Assembly: GCF_001552535.1 (NCBI RefSeq)
Contig: NZ_BCRJ01000024.1
Span: 45,365 to 109,364 of the forward strand
Reading direction: 5' to 3'
DNA from: Nocardioides jensenii JCM 1364 = NBRC 14755
Lineage (GTDB): Bacteria > Actinomycetota > Actinomycetes > Propionibacteriales > Nocardioidaceae
Length of the DNA stretch: 64,000 nt
Shown: positions 8,855-17,254 of the stretch, piece after piece
Position numbering within the stretch: the first letter of the stretch is position 1
Layout of the letters: each line of letters begins with the position of its first letter
Notes under the pieces: model-generated
The model's input: the letters and a program-made list of their open reading frames with translations, nothing else
Told to the model about the DNA's origin: nothing
The model's database searches: none
Made by a program: the position numbers and the translations under genes

Positions 8855-9838
8855 ATGAAGATCCTGGTGCTCGGTGGCACGGTGTTCCTGTCCAAGGCGG
8901 TCGCAGTCGAGGCCGCGGCGCGCGGCCACGAGGTGACCTGCGCCTGCCGGGGGACGTCGGGCTCAGTGCCCGAGGGGGCACGCCACGTCGTCCTCGACCG
9001 CGAAGCGCCTGACTGGTCGGCCCTGGAGACCGCCTACGACACGGTGATCGACGTCGCGCGCCACCCGAGCCGGGTGAGAGATGCCGTGGCGACCTTCCCC
9101 AGCGCCCACTGGGTGTTCGTCTCGACGGTCAACGTCTACTCCGACGACTCGATCCCCGGTGGCACCCCGGACACGTTGCCCCTGCATGACCCGATCACCA
9201 CCGACGAGGACCCGATGGCCTCGCCGGAGGTGTACGGCGCGATGAAGGTGGCCTGTGAGCAGATCGTCCGCGAGGGCGCGGCGACGTCGACCGTGATCCG
9301 GCCGGGGCTGATCGTCGGACCGGGCGATCCCAGTGGTCGGTTCTCCTACTGGCCACCACGCGTGGCCGACGCCGGTGAGGTGCTGGCACCGGGCTCCCCC
9401 GATGACCCGGTCCAGCTGATCGACGTCCGCGACCTGGCCGGCTGGATCGTCGGTTGTGCCGAGCACCGCACCGACGGCACCTTCGACGGCACCGGACACA
9501 TCACCACGCGCGGCGCGTTCCTCGACGAGGTGTCCCGCGGTGTCGGCACCCGACCGCAGTGGACCTGGCTGCCCCAGGAGTTCCTGGTCGAGCAGGAGGT
9601 GGACCCGTGGTCGGGCGATCGCTCCCTCCCGGTCTGGCTGCCGCTGCCCGAGTACGCCGGCCTGATGGCGCACGACAGCGCTGCGTCCTTCGCTGCCGGA
9701 CTGACCACCCGCCCCCTGGCCGACACCGCCCGTGACACCCTCACCTGGCTGCGTGACGACCCGGACTCGACGACCACAGGTCTCAGTCGTGAAGACGAGG
9801 CCGCGGTGCTGCGGGCCTGGCATAGCCTCGGCGAGTGA
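8855..9838 (+). CDS. NAD-dependent epimerase/dehydratase (atypical extended SDR)
   Basis: This 327-residue Rossmann-fold protein begins MKILVLGGTVFLSKAVAVEA, where GGTxFLS replaces the usual GxxGxxG. This is typical of atypical extended SDRs of the reductase/epimerase type. A YxxxK-like pair appears in VYGAMKVACEQ. The region DPVQLIDVRDLAGWI is the usual C-terminal extended-SDR block. No sugar-nucleotide pathway genes are adjacent, so the substrate is open. The stop overlaps the GTG start of the carboxyltransferase gene. Confidence 0.82.
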   Translation: MKILVLGGTVFLSKAVAVEAAARGHEVTCACRGTSGSVPEGARHVVLDREAPDWSALETAYDTVIDVARHPSRVRDAVATFPSAHWVFVSTVNVYSDDSIPGGTPDTLPLHDPITTDEDPMASPEVYGAMKVACEQIVREGAATSTVIRPGLIVGPGDPSGRFSYWPPRVADAGEVLAPGSPDDPVQLIDVRDLAGWIVGCAEHRTDGTFDGTGHITTRGAFLDEVSRGVGTRPQWTWLPQEFLVEQEVDPWSGDRSLPVWLPLPEYAGLMAHDSAASFAAGLTTRPLADTARDTLTWLRDDPDSTTTGLSREDEAAVLRAWHSLGE

Positions 9839-11313
9839 CCACGACACGTCTCTCCGCGCGGCAGCTCATCGACCTCGTCCTCGACGACGGGTCGTGGACC
9901 TCCTGGGACGTCCCCCCGGCACGCCGTGACGTCACCGAGGAGTACGCCGCCCAGCTGGCTGCCGCACAGGAGAAGGCCGGCACCGACGAGTCGGTGATCA
10001 CGGGCGAGGGTCGAATCCGCGACCGACGCGTCGCCGTGCTCATCGGCGAGTTCGGCTTCCTGGCCGGGTCCATCGGTCGCGATGCCGCCGACCGACTCGT
10101 CGCCGGCATCGAGCGCGCCACGGCGGAGGGGCTGCCGCTGCTGGCCGCGCCGATCAGTGGCGGCACCCGGATGCAGGAGGGCACGCCGGCGTTCGTGCAG
10201 ATGGTGCGGATCAGTGCGGCGGTCGCGCAGCACAAGGAAGCCGGACTCCCCTACCTCGTCTACCTGCGCAACCCCACCACCGGTGGGGTGATGGCGTCGT
10301 GGGGATCGCTGGGTCACGTGACGGTCGCCGAGCCCGGGGCGCTGACCGGGTTCTTGGGTCCTCGGGTCTATGAGGCGCTCTACGACCGTCCGTTCCCCGA
10401 GGGCGTGCAGACCGCCGAGAACCTCTACGCCCACGGCATCATCGACGCGGTCCTGCCGCCCGAGGCACTGGCCGACATCGTCGATCGCGCCCTGGCGATC
10501 CTGCTCGCGCCGCGCCACGGCGTCGACCCGGTCGCCGAACCGGTCGAGGAGCCGATCCCCGACGTCGACACGTGGGACGCGGTGACCCGGTCCCGCAACC
10601 CGGAGCGACCCGGCGTACGACGACTGCTGAAGTACGCCGCCACCGACGTCGTGCCACTGAACGGCACCGGCCAGGGCGAGGCCGACCCCGGACTGTTGAT
10701 CGCCCTGGCCCGGTTCGGCGACGCGCCGTGCGTGTTCCTGGGCCAGGACCGGCGCGGCCAGACCACCGACCACCCGATGGGCCCGGGCGCATTGCGTGAG
10801 GCCCGCCGCGGCATGCGGCTCGCGGTCGAGCTGGGTCTGCCGCTGGTGACCGTGATCGACACCCAGGGCGCCGCGCTGTCGGTGGAGGCCGAGGAGGGCG
10901 GGCTGGCCGGTGAGATCGCCCGCTGCCTGGCCGACCTGGTCACCCTGGAGGCGCCGACCCTGTGCCTCATGCTGGGCGAGGGCAACGGCGGCGGGGCACT
11001 GGCCTTCCTGCCGGCCGACCGGGTGATCGCTGCCCAGCACGCCTGGCTGTCCCCGTTGCCACCCGAGGGGGCCAGCGCGATCGTGCACCGCGATCTCGAC
11101 CACGCCGCCGAGATGGCCGAATCCCAGCAGGTGCTGGCGATCGGCCTGCACACCCGCGGAGTGGTGGATCGGATCGTGCCCGAGAAGCCGGACGCCGCCG
11201 AGGAGCCGGAGGCGTTCTGCCACCGCGTCGGCGGCGTGCTCGAGTTCGAGCTGTCCCGGCTGCTCGACTCGGGTCCGGGCTCGGCGCAGGATCGCACCGC
11301 CCGCTATCTCTGA
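9835..11313 (+). CDS. acyl-CoA carboxylase carboxyltransferase subunit (AccD/AccA fusion type)
   Basis: This 492-residue protein has two crotonase-like carboxyltransferase halves. The first (about residues 30-230) has RDRRVAVLIGEFGFLAGSIG and PISGGTRMQEGTPAFVQM. The second (about 260-480) has HPMGPGALREARRGMRLA and GEGNGGGALAFLPADRVIA, the latter resembling the GGGA oxyanion loop of alpha subunits. The layout fits a fused beta-alpha carboxyltransferase that moves CO2 from biotin to acetyl-CoA. No zinc-ribbon Cys motif is seen at the N-terminus, and no biotin carrier is nearby. It starts with GTG, coupled to the previous gene. Confidence 0.8.
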   Translation: MTTTRLSARQLIDLVLDDGSWTSWDVPPARRDVTEEYAAQLAAAQEKAGTDESVITGEGRIRDRRVAVLIGEFGFLAGSIGRDAADRLVAGIERATAEGLPLLAAPISGGTRMQEGTPAFVQMVRISAAVAQHKEAGLPYLVYLRNPTTGGVMASWGSLGHVTVAEPGALTGFLGPRVYEALYDRPFPEGVQTAENLYAHGIIDAVLPPEALADIVDRALAILLAPRHGVDPVAEPVEEPIPDVDTWDAVTRSRNPERPGVRRLLKYAATDVVPLNGTGQGEADPGLLIALARFGDAPCVFLGQDRRGQTTDHPMGPGALREARRGMRLAVELGLPLVTVIDTQGAALSVEAEEGGLAGEIARCLADLVTLEAPTLCLMLGEGNGGGALAFLPADRVIAAQHAWLSPLPPEGASAIVHRDLDHAAEMAESQQVLAIGLHTRGVVDRIVPEKPDAAEEPEAFCHRVGGVLEFELSRLLDSGPGSAQDRTARYL

Positions 11314-11346
11314 GCCGGCAACCGGCGGTCGCGGATACTGGGTGAC

Positions 11347-12054
11347 ATGAGTGAACCCGTGTCCGACGCCCCACGCATCGACCTGCTCCGCGGGCTGATC
11401 GAGGGAACCACCGACCCCGCGGATGCGGAGCGAAGCCTGCGAGAGATCCAGACCCAGCTGAACGCGTTCCGGCTCGAGTACTCCTGCGGCATGGAGGAGG
11501 TCGCCACCAAGATCAACATCCTGCGCCAGGAGTTCGAGCAGACCCAGGACTACGGTCCGATCGAGCACGTGAAGACCCGACTGAAGTCGATGGACAGCCT
11601 GGTCGACAAGATGCGCCGCATCGACTGCCCGCCCGACCTGGCCGCCGTGCGCGAGAGGATCCGTGACATCGCCGGCATCCGGGTGACCTGCGCGTTCGTC
11701 GAGGACACCTACCGGGTGGCCGAGATGCTGACCCGGCAGCCCGACCTGACCTTGCTGGAGACCAAGGACTACATCGCCACCCCCAAGGCCAACGGCTACC
11801 AGAGCCTGCACCTGATCGTCGAGGTCCCGGTGTTCCTCTCCGACCGCTCGATCAACGTGCCGGTCGAGCTCCAGATCCGCACGATCGCGATGGATTTCTG
11901 GGCCAGCGTCGAGCACCGCATCTACTACAAGTACGCCGGCGCGGTGCCCGACGACCTGCAGCAGGCCCTGCTGTCGGTGGCCAGCACGGCCTCCGACCTG
12001 GACCGGCAGATGGGTCGTCTGCGCGACGAGATCAGGTCGCTGGCCACCGACTGA
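11347..12054 (+). CDS. small alarmone synthetase (RelA/SpoT-domain GTP pyrophosphokinase)
   Basis: This 235-residue protein carries only a (p)ppGpp synthetase domain, of the YjbM/YwaC (RelP/RelQ) size class. Visible synthetase motifs are RIRDIAGIRVTC, KDYIATPKANGYQSLHLIVE and VELQIRTIAMDFWASVEHRI. There is no HD hydrolase domain, TGS or ACT domain, so it would make but not degrade alarmone. A helical N-terminal stretch of about 70 residues precedes the domain. The start ATG follows the carboxyltransferase by 33 bases. The convergent FMN monooxygenase ends 6 bases downstream. Confidence 0.9.
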   Translation: MSEPVSDAPRIDLLRGLIEGTTDPADAERSLREIQTQLNAFRLEYSCGMEEVATKINILRQEFEQTQDYGPIEHVKTRLKSMDSLVDKMRRIDCPPDLAAVRERIRDIAGIRVTCAFVEDTYRVAEMLTRQPDLTLLETKDYIATPKANGYQSLHLIVEVPVFLSDRSINVPVELQIRTIAMDFWASVEHRIYYKYAGAVPDDLQQALLSVASTASDLDRQMGRLRDEIRSLATD

Positions 12055-12060
12055 TCCAGC

Positions 12061-13401
12061 TCAGCCCGTTTGGGGGAGGCCACCCTCGGTGCCGGGCACG
12101 GGCAGACCGTAGTGCTCGCGCAGCGTCGTCCCGGCGTACTCGCGACGGAAGAGACCACGGTCCTGCAGGATCGGCACCACCTGCTCGACGAACAGCTCGA
12201 GGCCCGAGGGCAGGACCGCCGGCATGATGTTGAAGCCGTCGGCGGCACCGGAGGTCACCCACTCCTCGATGGTGTCGGCCACCTGCTCGGGCGTGCCGAC
12301 GAAGGCCCGGTGGCCACGACCGCTACCGAGCCGCAGCAGCAGCTGCCGGACGGTGAGGTCGTCACGCCGCGCCATTGCCACGGTCAGCTCATAGCGGGCC
12401 TTGTTGCCCTCGATCTCGTCGGCCGATCGGATGTCGCGCGGGAGGGGGCGGTCGAGGTCGAGCTGGTCGACCGGGATGCCGACGTCGGCGGCCAGCTGGC
12501 GGAGCGGGTGGTCAAGGACCACCAGGTCGTCGAGCTGACGCTCGAGGTCACGGGCCTCGGCCTCGGTGCTGCCCAGGATCGGCACCAACCCGGGGAGGAT
12601 CCTGATGTGGTCGCGGGAGCGTCCGGCGGCCACGGTGGCGTCCTTGAGCCTCCGGTAGAAGTCGCGGCCCTCCTCGATGGTGGGCGTGGCGGTGAAGACG
12701 GCCTCGGCGTACTTCGCGGCCAGCGCGATGCCGGGGCCGGACGAGCCGGCCTGCACGATGACCGGCCGCCCCTGCTGACTGCGTCCGACGGTCAGCGGAC
12801 CCGCCACGTCGAACCTGTCGCCGGCGTGGTCGATGGAGCGCACCCGGGCCGGGTCTGCCCACACCCCGGCGGTCTTGTCGGCGATGACCGCATCAACCGC
12901 CCACGAGTCCCAGAGGGCGAGGACCACCTCGAGGAACTCCTCGGCGCGCTCGTAGCGCTCGGCATGCGTGGGGGCGGTGGTGTAGCCGAAGTTGGCACCG
13001 GCCTTGAGGTCGGCGCTGGTCACCACGTTCCATGCGGCCCGGCCGTTGCTGATCGCGTCGAGCGAGGCGAAGCCGCGGGCCAGGTTGTAGGGGTCCTCGT
13101 AGGTCGTGGACGACGTGGCCACGAGCCCGATCCGTTCGGTGGCGACGGCCATCGCGGAGAGCAGCAGCCGCGGCTCCAGCGTCTCGCTCGGGCGCCGGGC
13201 GGGATCGGTCATCAGCGACGGGCTGTCGGCGAAGAAGACGGAGTCCAGCTTGCCCCGCTCGGCCGTCCGGGCGAGCTCCTGGAAGTAGGTGACGTCGCGC
13301 GACACCCGCGGGTCGGCGTCGGGCAGGCGCCACGATGCCTCGTGGTGGCCGGTGCCCATCAGGAAGGCGTTGAGAGTGATGGAGGGACGTGGTTCGGACA
13401 T
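12061..13401 (-). CDS. FMN-dependent monooxygenase, NtaA/SnaA/DszA family
   Basis: This 446-residue LLM-class flavin monooxygenase resembles nitrilotriacetate/dibenzothiophene-sulfone monooxygenases. Typical blocks are NAFLMGTGHHEASWR at the N-terminus, AAWNVVTSADLKAGANFGY, and HAERYERAEEFLEVVLALWD. Such enzymes use FMNH2 supplied by a reductase to cleave C-N or C-S bonds. Its position as last gene of a SsuA/TauA-like ABC operon suggests desulfonation or oxidation of the imported compound. The start ATG has a good AGGAG upstream. No reductase gene is seen in the cluster. Confidence 0.88.
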   Translation of the reverse strand: MSEPRPSITLNAFLMGTGHHEASWRLPDADPRVSRDVTYFQELARTAERGKLDSVFFADSPSLMTDPARRPSETLEPRLLLSAMAVATERIGLVATSSTTYEDPYNLARGFASLDAISNGRAAWNVVTSADLKAGANFGYTTAPTHAERYERAEEFLEVVLALWDSWAVDAVIADKTAGVWADPARVRSIDHAGDRFDVAGPLTVGRSQQGRPVIVQAGSSGPGIALAAKYAEAVFTATPTIEEGRDFYRRLKDATVAAGRSRDHIRILPGLVPILGSTEAEARDLERQLDDLVVLDHPLRQLAADVGIPVDQLDLDRPLPRDIRSADEIEGNKARYELTVAMARRDDLTVRQLLLRLGSGRGHRAFVGTPEQVADTIEEWVTSGAADGFNIMPAVLPSGLELFVEQVVPILQDRGLFRREYAGTTLREHYGLPVPGTEGGLPQTG

Positions 13402-13423
13402 GAGGCATCTCCTGTTCGGTGGT

Positions 13424-14263
13424 TCAGGCGCGCCAACGCTGGAAACGACGCTCCAACGTGACCAGGGCGAAGTTGATCAGCAGGCCGACGACGGTCGTCG
13501 CGATGATGGCGGCGTACATCTGCGGGATCAGGAAGTTGTTGTTCGAGTAGTTGATGAGATAGCCGAGACCCGCCGTCGCGCCGATCATCTCGGCGGCGAT
13601 CAGCACCAGGATCGCGGCCGCACCCGAGATCCGGATGCCGGTGAAGATCGTGGGCACGGCCGCCGGGAAGACGATCTTGCGGAACGTCTCGATCGGCGAC
13701 AGCCCGAGCACCCGGGCTGCCCGCAGCAGCTGGACGTCGACGTTCTGCACGCCGCCGATGGTGCTGAGCAGGATCGGGAAGAAGCAGGCGAAGAGCACGA
13801 TCGCGATCTTCGAGGTCTCCCCGATGCCGAAGACCAGCATGAAGACGGGGAGCAGCGCCAGGGCCGCGGTGTTGCGGAAGACCTCGAGCACCGGGGTGGT
13901 CAGCTCGCGCACCGGGGTGTACCAGGCGATCGCGGTGCCCAGCGGGATCGCGGTGACCAGGGCCAGGCCGAAGCCCGCGCCCGAACGGATCAGGCTGGCA
14001 CTCAGGTGCTTCCACAGCTCGCCGGTCTCGATCAGCCGCCACAGGGCCTTGAGGTCCTCCGAGAGCGGCGGGACGAAGATCGGGTTCAACAGCTCGAGGC
14101 GCGGGGTGATCTCCCAGACGGCGGCCAGCACCAGCAGGCCGACCAGCCCTCGCGAGAATGTGATCACGCGCCTTCGGCCGGGCGAGGACTGGCGCACCTG
14201 GGCCGCCTCCGCCTGGCGCGGGTTGAGGCCGGGAGTGGCCTTCTCGGTGAGCAGATCAGGCAA
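13424..14263 (-). CDS. ABC transporter permease, SsuC/TauC-like
   Basis: This 279-residue inner-membrane permease has about six transmembrane helices. The EAA-like loop is LRAARVLGLSPIETFRKIVF, and the family signature is PTIFTGIRISGAAAILVLI. It forms the channel for the binding protein at 15103-16152. The start is inferred as TTG at 14263, with GGAAGAGG about 9 bases upstream, overlapping the ATPase stop by 8 bases. A longer in-frame N-terminus is out-of-frame ATPase sequence and is rejected. Substrate class (sulfonate-like) is inferred from the family. Confidence 0.85.
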   Translation of the reverse strand: MPDLLTEKATPGLNPRQAEAAQVRQSSPGRRRVITFSRGLVGLLVLAAVWEITPRLELLNPIFVPPLSEDLKALWRLIETGELWKHLSASLIRSGAGFGLALVTAIPLGTAIAWYTPVRELTTPVLEVFRNTAALALLPVFMLVFGIGETSKIAIVLFACFFPILLSTIGGVQNVDVQLLRAARVLGLSPIETFRKIVFPAAVPTIFTGIRISGAAAILVLIAAEMIGATAGLGYLINYSNNNFLIPQMYAAIIATTVVGLLINFALVTLERRFQRWRA

Positions 14264-15101
14264 CGGACTCAACCTCTTCCTGGGTGTTCCGGTTGGCGGC
14301 ACGTCGCTTCCCCAGCTCGCCCTGCCGCAGCAGTGACCAGATCTGATTGCGGTAGTGACCGAACTCCGGCGTGGAGCGGATGTCCTGGTCGGCGAGGTGG
14401 TCACGATCCAGGTCGACGGTGATCATCTCGGCGATGCGTCCGGGCCGGGCGCTCATCACGGCCACCCGCTGACCCAGGAAGACGGCTTCCTCGATGTCGT
14501 GGGTGATGAAGACGACCGTGGTCCCGGTGCTGGCCCAGATCTCGAGCAGCTGCTCCTGCAGGTGCTCGCGGGTCTGGGCGTCGAGGGCGCCGAAGGGTTC
14601 GTCCATGAGCAGCACCTCGGGCTGGTGGGACAGGCTCCGGGCAATGGCCACGCGCTGCTTCATGCCGCCGGAGAGCTCATGGGGGTAGCGGGTCGCGAAC
14701 TCCGAGAGGCCGACCAGGTCGAGGTACTCCCGGGCACGGTCGGATCGCTCACGTCGGCTCAGTCCGCCGGCGGCCTCGAGGGCCAGCTCGACATTGCCGA
14801 GGGCGGTCCGCCACGGCAGCAGGGTGTACTGCTGGAAGACCACACTGCGGTTGAGGCCGGGTCCGTCGATCGGCTCACCGTCGACCAGCAGCCGACCCGA
14901 CGTGGGTGTCGAGAGCCCGGCGATCAGGTCGAGGACGGTCGACTTGCCGCAGCCGCTGGGGCCCACCAGGGAGAGGAACTCGCCGGCCTCGACGTGCAGG
15001 TCGACACCCTGGAGGGCCACGAAGTCCTGCTGCCTGCCGTCGTCCTTGCCCCGGACGGCGAACACCTGTCCGACATCGATCAGGTCGATGCTGCTGCTCA
15101 T
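14256..15101 (-). CDS. ABC transporter ATP-binding protein, SsuB/TauB-like
   Basis: This 281-residue ATPase has Walker A GPSGCGKST near residue 47, Q-loop VVFQQYTLLPWRTAL, signature LSGGMKQR and Walker B VLLMDEPFGALD with the H-loop in ITHDIEEAV. The LLPW and FGALDAQTRE context is characteristic of nitrate/sulfonate/taurine importers. It drives uptake with the adjacent permease and lipoprotein. It begins one base after the binding-protein stop, so the genes are tightly coupled. Confidence 0.9.
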   Translation of the reverse strand: MSSSIDLIDVGQVFAVRGKDDGRQQDFVALQGVDLHVEAGEFLSLVGPSGCGKSTVLDLIAGLSTPTSGRLLVDGEPIDGPGLNRSVVFQQYTLLPWRTALGNVELALEAAGGLSRRERSDRAREYLDLVGLSEFATRYPHELSGGMKQRVAIARSLSHQPEVLLMDEPFGALDAQTREHLQEQLLEIWASTGTTVVFITHDIEEAVFLGQRVAVMSARPGRIAEMITVDLDRDHLADQDIRSTPEFGHYRNQIWSLLRQGELGKRRAANRNTQEEVESVA

Positions 15102-15102
15102 C

Positions 15103-16152
15103 TCAGTTCCTCCGCTTCGCGTAGGGGTTGAATTCGTTCGTGTAGAGGTCGGAGATGTCGATGTTGTCGACGTCGATCTGCCCCTCGGCGTCGAGCCAGT
15201 CGATCCAGGCGTCGAAGTCCTCGTCCCTCAGCACGCCACCGGGTGTGGCGATGCCGCTGCCCCGCCAGTTCATGAGCGACTCGACCTCGTCGCCGCGCCC
15301 GTGGTCCTTCAGCCAGGCGCCCATGACCCGCTGGACCTCGGCGGCCTCATGGGTCTGCTCGAAGTGGATCGCCTTGGCGATGCCCGCGACGAGGGTGCGG
15401 GTGAGCCCCCGGTGCTCGTCGATGAAGGAGGTGCGCAGCGTGTAGGAGCCACCGTTGTAGTCGCCCATGAGGTCGACGTCCGCGGCCAGGGAGCGGAGCC
15501 CGCCGTTCTTCAACGCGAACTCCTTGGGTGCTCCGTTGAGGACCGCCGCGTCCACCTTGCCGGAGCGCAACGCCGCCTCGGTGTTGATGCCCGGCAGTGG
15601 CACCAGGGTCACCTTGTCGATCTCGTCCTGGCTGAGGCCTTCGGAGGTCAGCCAGGTGTCGACCACGGCCTCAGCGTTCGCGCCGAGGGTGTTCACCGCG
15701 ACGCTGCCGCCGATCAGGTCCCTGGCCGAGTGGATGTCCGAGTCCTCGGGGGTCATCACCTCCATGCCCTGACGGTTCTTCCTCGTCGAGCCGTACGTCG
15801 CTGCCACCGCCTTGAGCTCGACTCCCGTGGAGACGACCCGGGCCGTTGCTCCGTGGAAGGGACCGATGGCCAGGTCGCTCTGGTTGGTGGCCAGCGAGCG
15901 GAGCAGCTCCGGTCCACCGGCGACCTGGCCGAGATTCTCGAGCGTGATGCCGGTGCCGTCGTAGTAGCCCAGGGCGTCGGCGAGCTCGAGGTGGTTGATC
16001 AGGCCGGGCCCCGAGTGATAGCGGATCGTGAGCGCCTCCGCGTCGGTGCGCTCACTGGTCGCACCCAGTGCCTGACAGCCGCTGAGCATGGCCAGCGACA
16101 GCAGGGTCGCGAGCACGATCGCGAACGGAGTCGTGTGCGGTCCTCGGTTCAT
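15103..16152 (-). CDS. ABC transporter substrate-binding lipoprotein, SsuA/TauA-like
   Basis: This 349-residue exported lipoprotein has a signal peptide of hydrophobic residues 9-24 ending in the lipobox LSGC, so Cys would be lipidated. The NMT1/SsuA-like fold is suggested by GPGLINHLELADALGYYDGT at the start of the mature domain. It presumably captures a sulfonate or related anion for the ATPase/permease pair. Start ATG 16152 is preceded by GGAAGAGCAGGG; an ATG six codons upstream is less likely. It is the first gene of the operon, behind the palindromic region at 16181-16217. Confidence 0.87.
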   Translation of the reverse strand: MNRGPHTTPFAIVLATLLSLAMLSGCQALGATSERTDAEALTIRYHSGPGLINHLELADALGYYDGTGITLENLGQVAGGPELLRSLATNQSDLAIGPFHGATARVVSTGVELKAVAATYGSTRKNRQGMEVMTPEDSDIHSARDLIGGSVAVNTLGANAEAVVDTWLTSEGLSQDEIDKVTLVPLPGINTEAALRSGKVDAAVLNGAPKEFALKNGGLRSLAADVDLMGDYNGGSYTLRTSFIDEHRGLTRTLVAGIAKAIHFEQTHEAAEVQRVMGAWLKDHGRGDEVESLMNWRGSGIATPGGVLRDEDFDAWIDWLDAEGQIDVDNIDISDLYTNEFNPYAKRRN

Positions 16153-16180
16153 CCCTGCTCTTCCCTCCAACGCTCGGTTC

Positions 16181-16217
16181 TACATGTACTTGAGTAACTT
16201 ACTGTACTTACATGTAA
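16181..16217 (-). promoter_or_regulatory. palindromic control region upstream of the ABC/monooxygenase operon
   Basis: This AT-rich island of 37 bases in GC-rich DNA is flanked by two copies of TACATGTA. It contains the perfect inverted repeat AGTAA-C-TTACT (16193-16203) followed directly by GTACTTAC (16204-16211). It lies 28-65 bases upstream of the binding-protein ATG on the minus strand. Related words recur upstream of the tauD-like gene, which suggests a shared regulator. No regulator gene is adjacent. Confidence 0.6.
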
Positions 16218-16273
16218 AAGCGTTGAATCTCCCGGTGCATGAGACAACGCGCCTGTCCGGGTGGAGGGTCAGG

Positions 16274-17254
16274 TCACCAACGGTTGTGGGCCTCCTCGGC
16301 CCAACCGGTGAGGCCGTCGAGGCTCACCTGCTCACCTTCATCAGTGCTCGCCCAGCCGGTGAAGTGCCCGAAACACTGGTGGGTCTCCCCGGCCACGATC
16401 ATGAGGTTCGACTTCGCGACCCGTTCGTGGAACGGGGTGAAGGCGACCTGGACCCGCTTCCCCTCGATCCGCCAGGGCGCCATCCAGTCGTCGCGGTCGT
16501 AGACCCAGCGCAGATCCTCGTGGATCTTGTGGAGTCGTCCGTCGACGAAGAGTCCGTTCTCGGTCTGGCCGGTGCCGTCCGTCCACGCGCCACCGAGCTG
16601 GATGGCGAGGTCGCCACCCGGACGGCTCCCGGCCGCCCAGTTCCACCGCATCGAGTACGGCCACTTGCCCCGACCGTGGTCCAGCACCGCGAAGGAGTCC
16701 GCCGGCGACACGTCGTACGTCGTGCCGGCCACCCGGATGTGGCCGCTGACCGGTCGGCCCACGTCCTTGACGGTGTACTGGAATCTCCGGGCACTCCACG
16801 GCACCACGACGGCCAGGCAGTCACGGTCGGGCACCGCCGGAATCCGGAGATCGAGCTCGAGCTCCGGCGCCGCGGCCTTGAGTGTCACCCCGCCCGAGTC
16901 CTGGACGAGCCCGATCTCGAAGCCGCGCCCGACGCCGCGCACCGGACCGGAACCGCTCACCTCGGGCAGCACGACACCGCGCGCGAAGGGGACCACCACC
17001 TCGGGCGCCCACTCCCGACCGGTCCGCCGATCCAACACATAGAGGCTGTGCACTCCCGCGTAGTCCAAGGAGGAGACCACGACTCCGACGATGAGGACGG
17101 GCGTGACGATCCCCCAGTACTCCCAGCGTTTGTTGCGGCCCCACCCCTGGAGGTTGGCGTGATGCAACGGAGTCCGGGACCACCCGACCGCCGCCGGGTC
17201 GAGAGTGCCGTCAGGCAGGCACAGGTCGATGGGTTCCGTCAGCTCACGAGGCAC
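16274..17254 (-). CDS. DUF2804 family protein
   Basis: This 326-residue protein matches the DUF2804 type: an early WSRTPLHHANLQGWGRNKRW block, then a beta-rich body with DRDCLAVVVPWSARRFQYT and FAVLDHGRGKWPYSMRWNWA, and a C-terminal TPFHERVAKSNLMIVAG segment. The fold suggests a lipocalin-like or hydroxyneurosporene-synthase-like barrel, but the function is not established. No signal peptide is seen. Start GTG 17254 lies within the 3' end of the kinase gene (11-base overlap), so the two are probably translated together. Confidence 0.8.
   Translation of the reverse strand: MPRELTEPIDLCLPDGTLDPAAVGWSRTPLHHANLQGWGRNKRWEYWGIVTPVLIVGVVVSSLDYAGVHSLYVLDRRTGREWAPEVVVPFARGVVLPEVSGSGPVRGVGRGFEIGLVQDSGGVTLKAAAPELELDLRIPAVPDRDCLAVVVPWSARRFQYTVKDVGRPVSGHIRVAGTTYDVSPADSFAVLDHGRGKWPYSMRWNWAAGSRPGGDLAIQLGGAWTDGTGQTENGLFVDGRLHKIHEDLRWVYDRDDWMAPWRIEGKRVQVAFTPFHERVAKSNLMIVAGETHQCFGHFTGWASTDEGEQVSLDGLTGWAEEAHNRW

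Noticed and set aside
9346..11916. Long open frame on the minus strand opposite the epimerase-like, carboxyltransferase and alarmone synthetase genes
   Set aside because: It has no domain-like sequence and low-complexity composition. The plus-strand genes have full family motifs.
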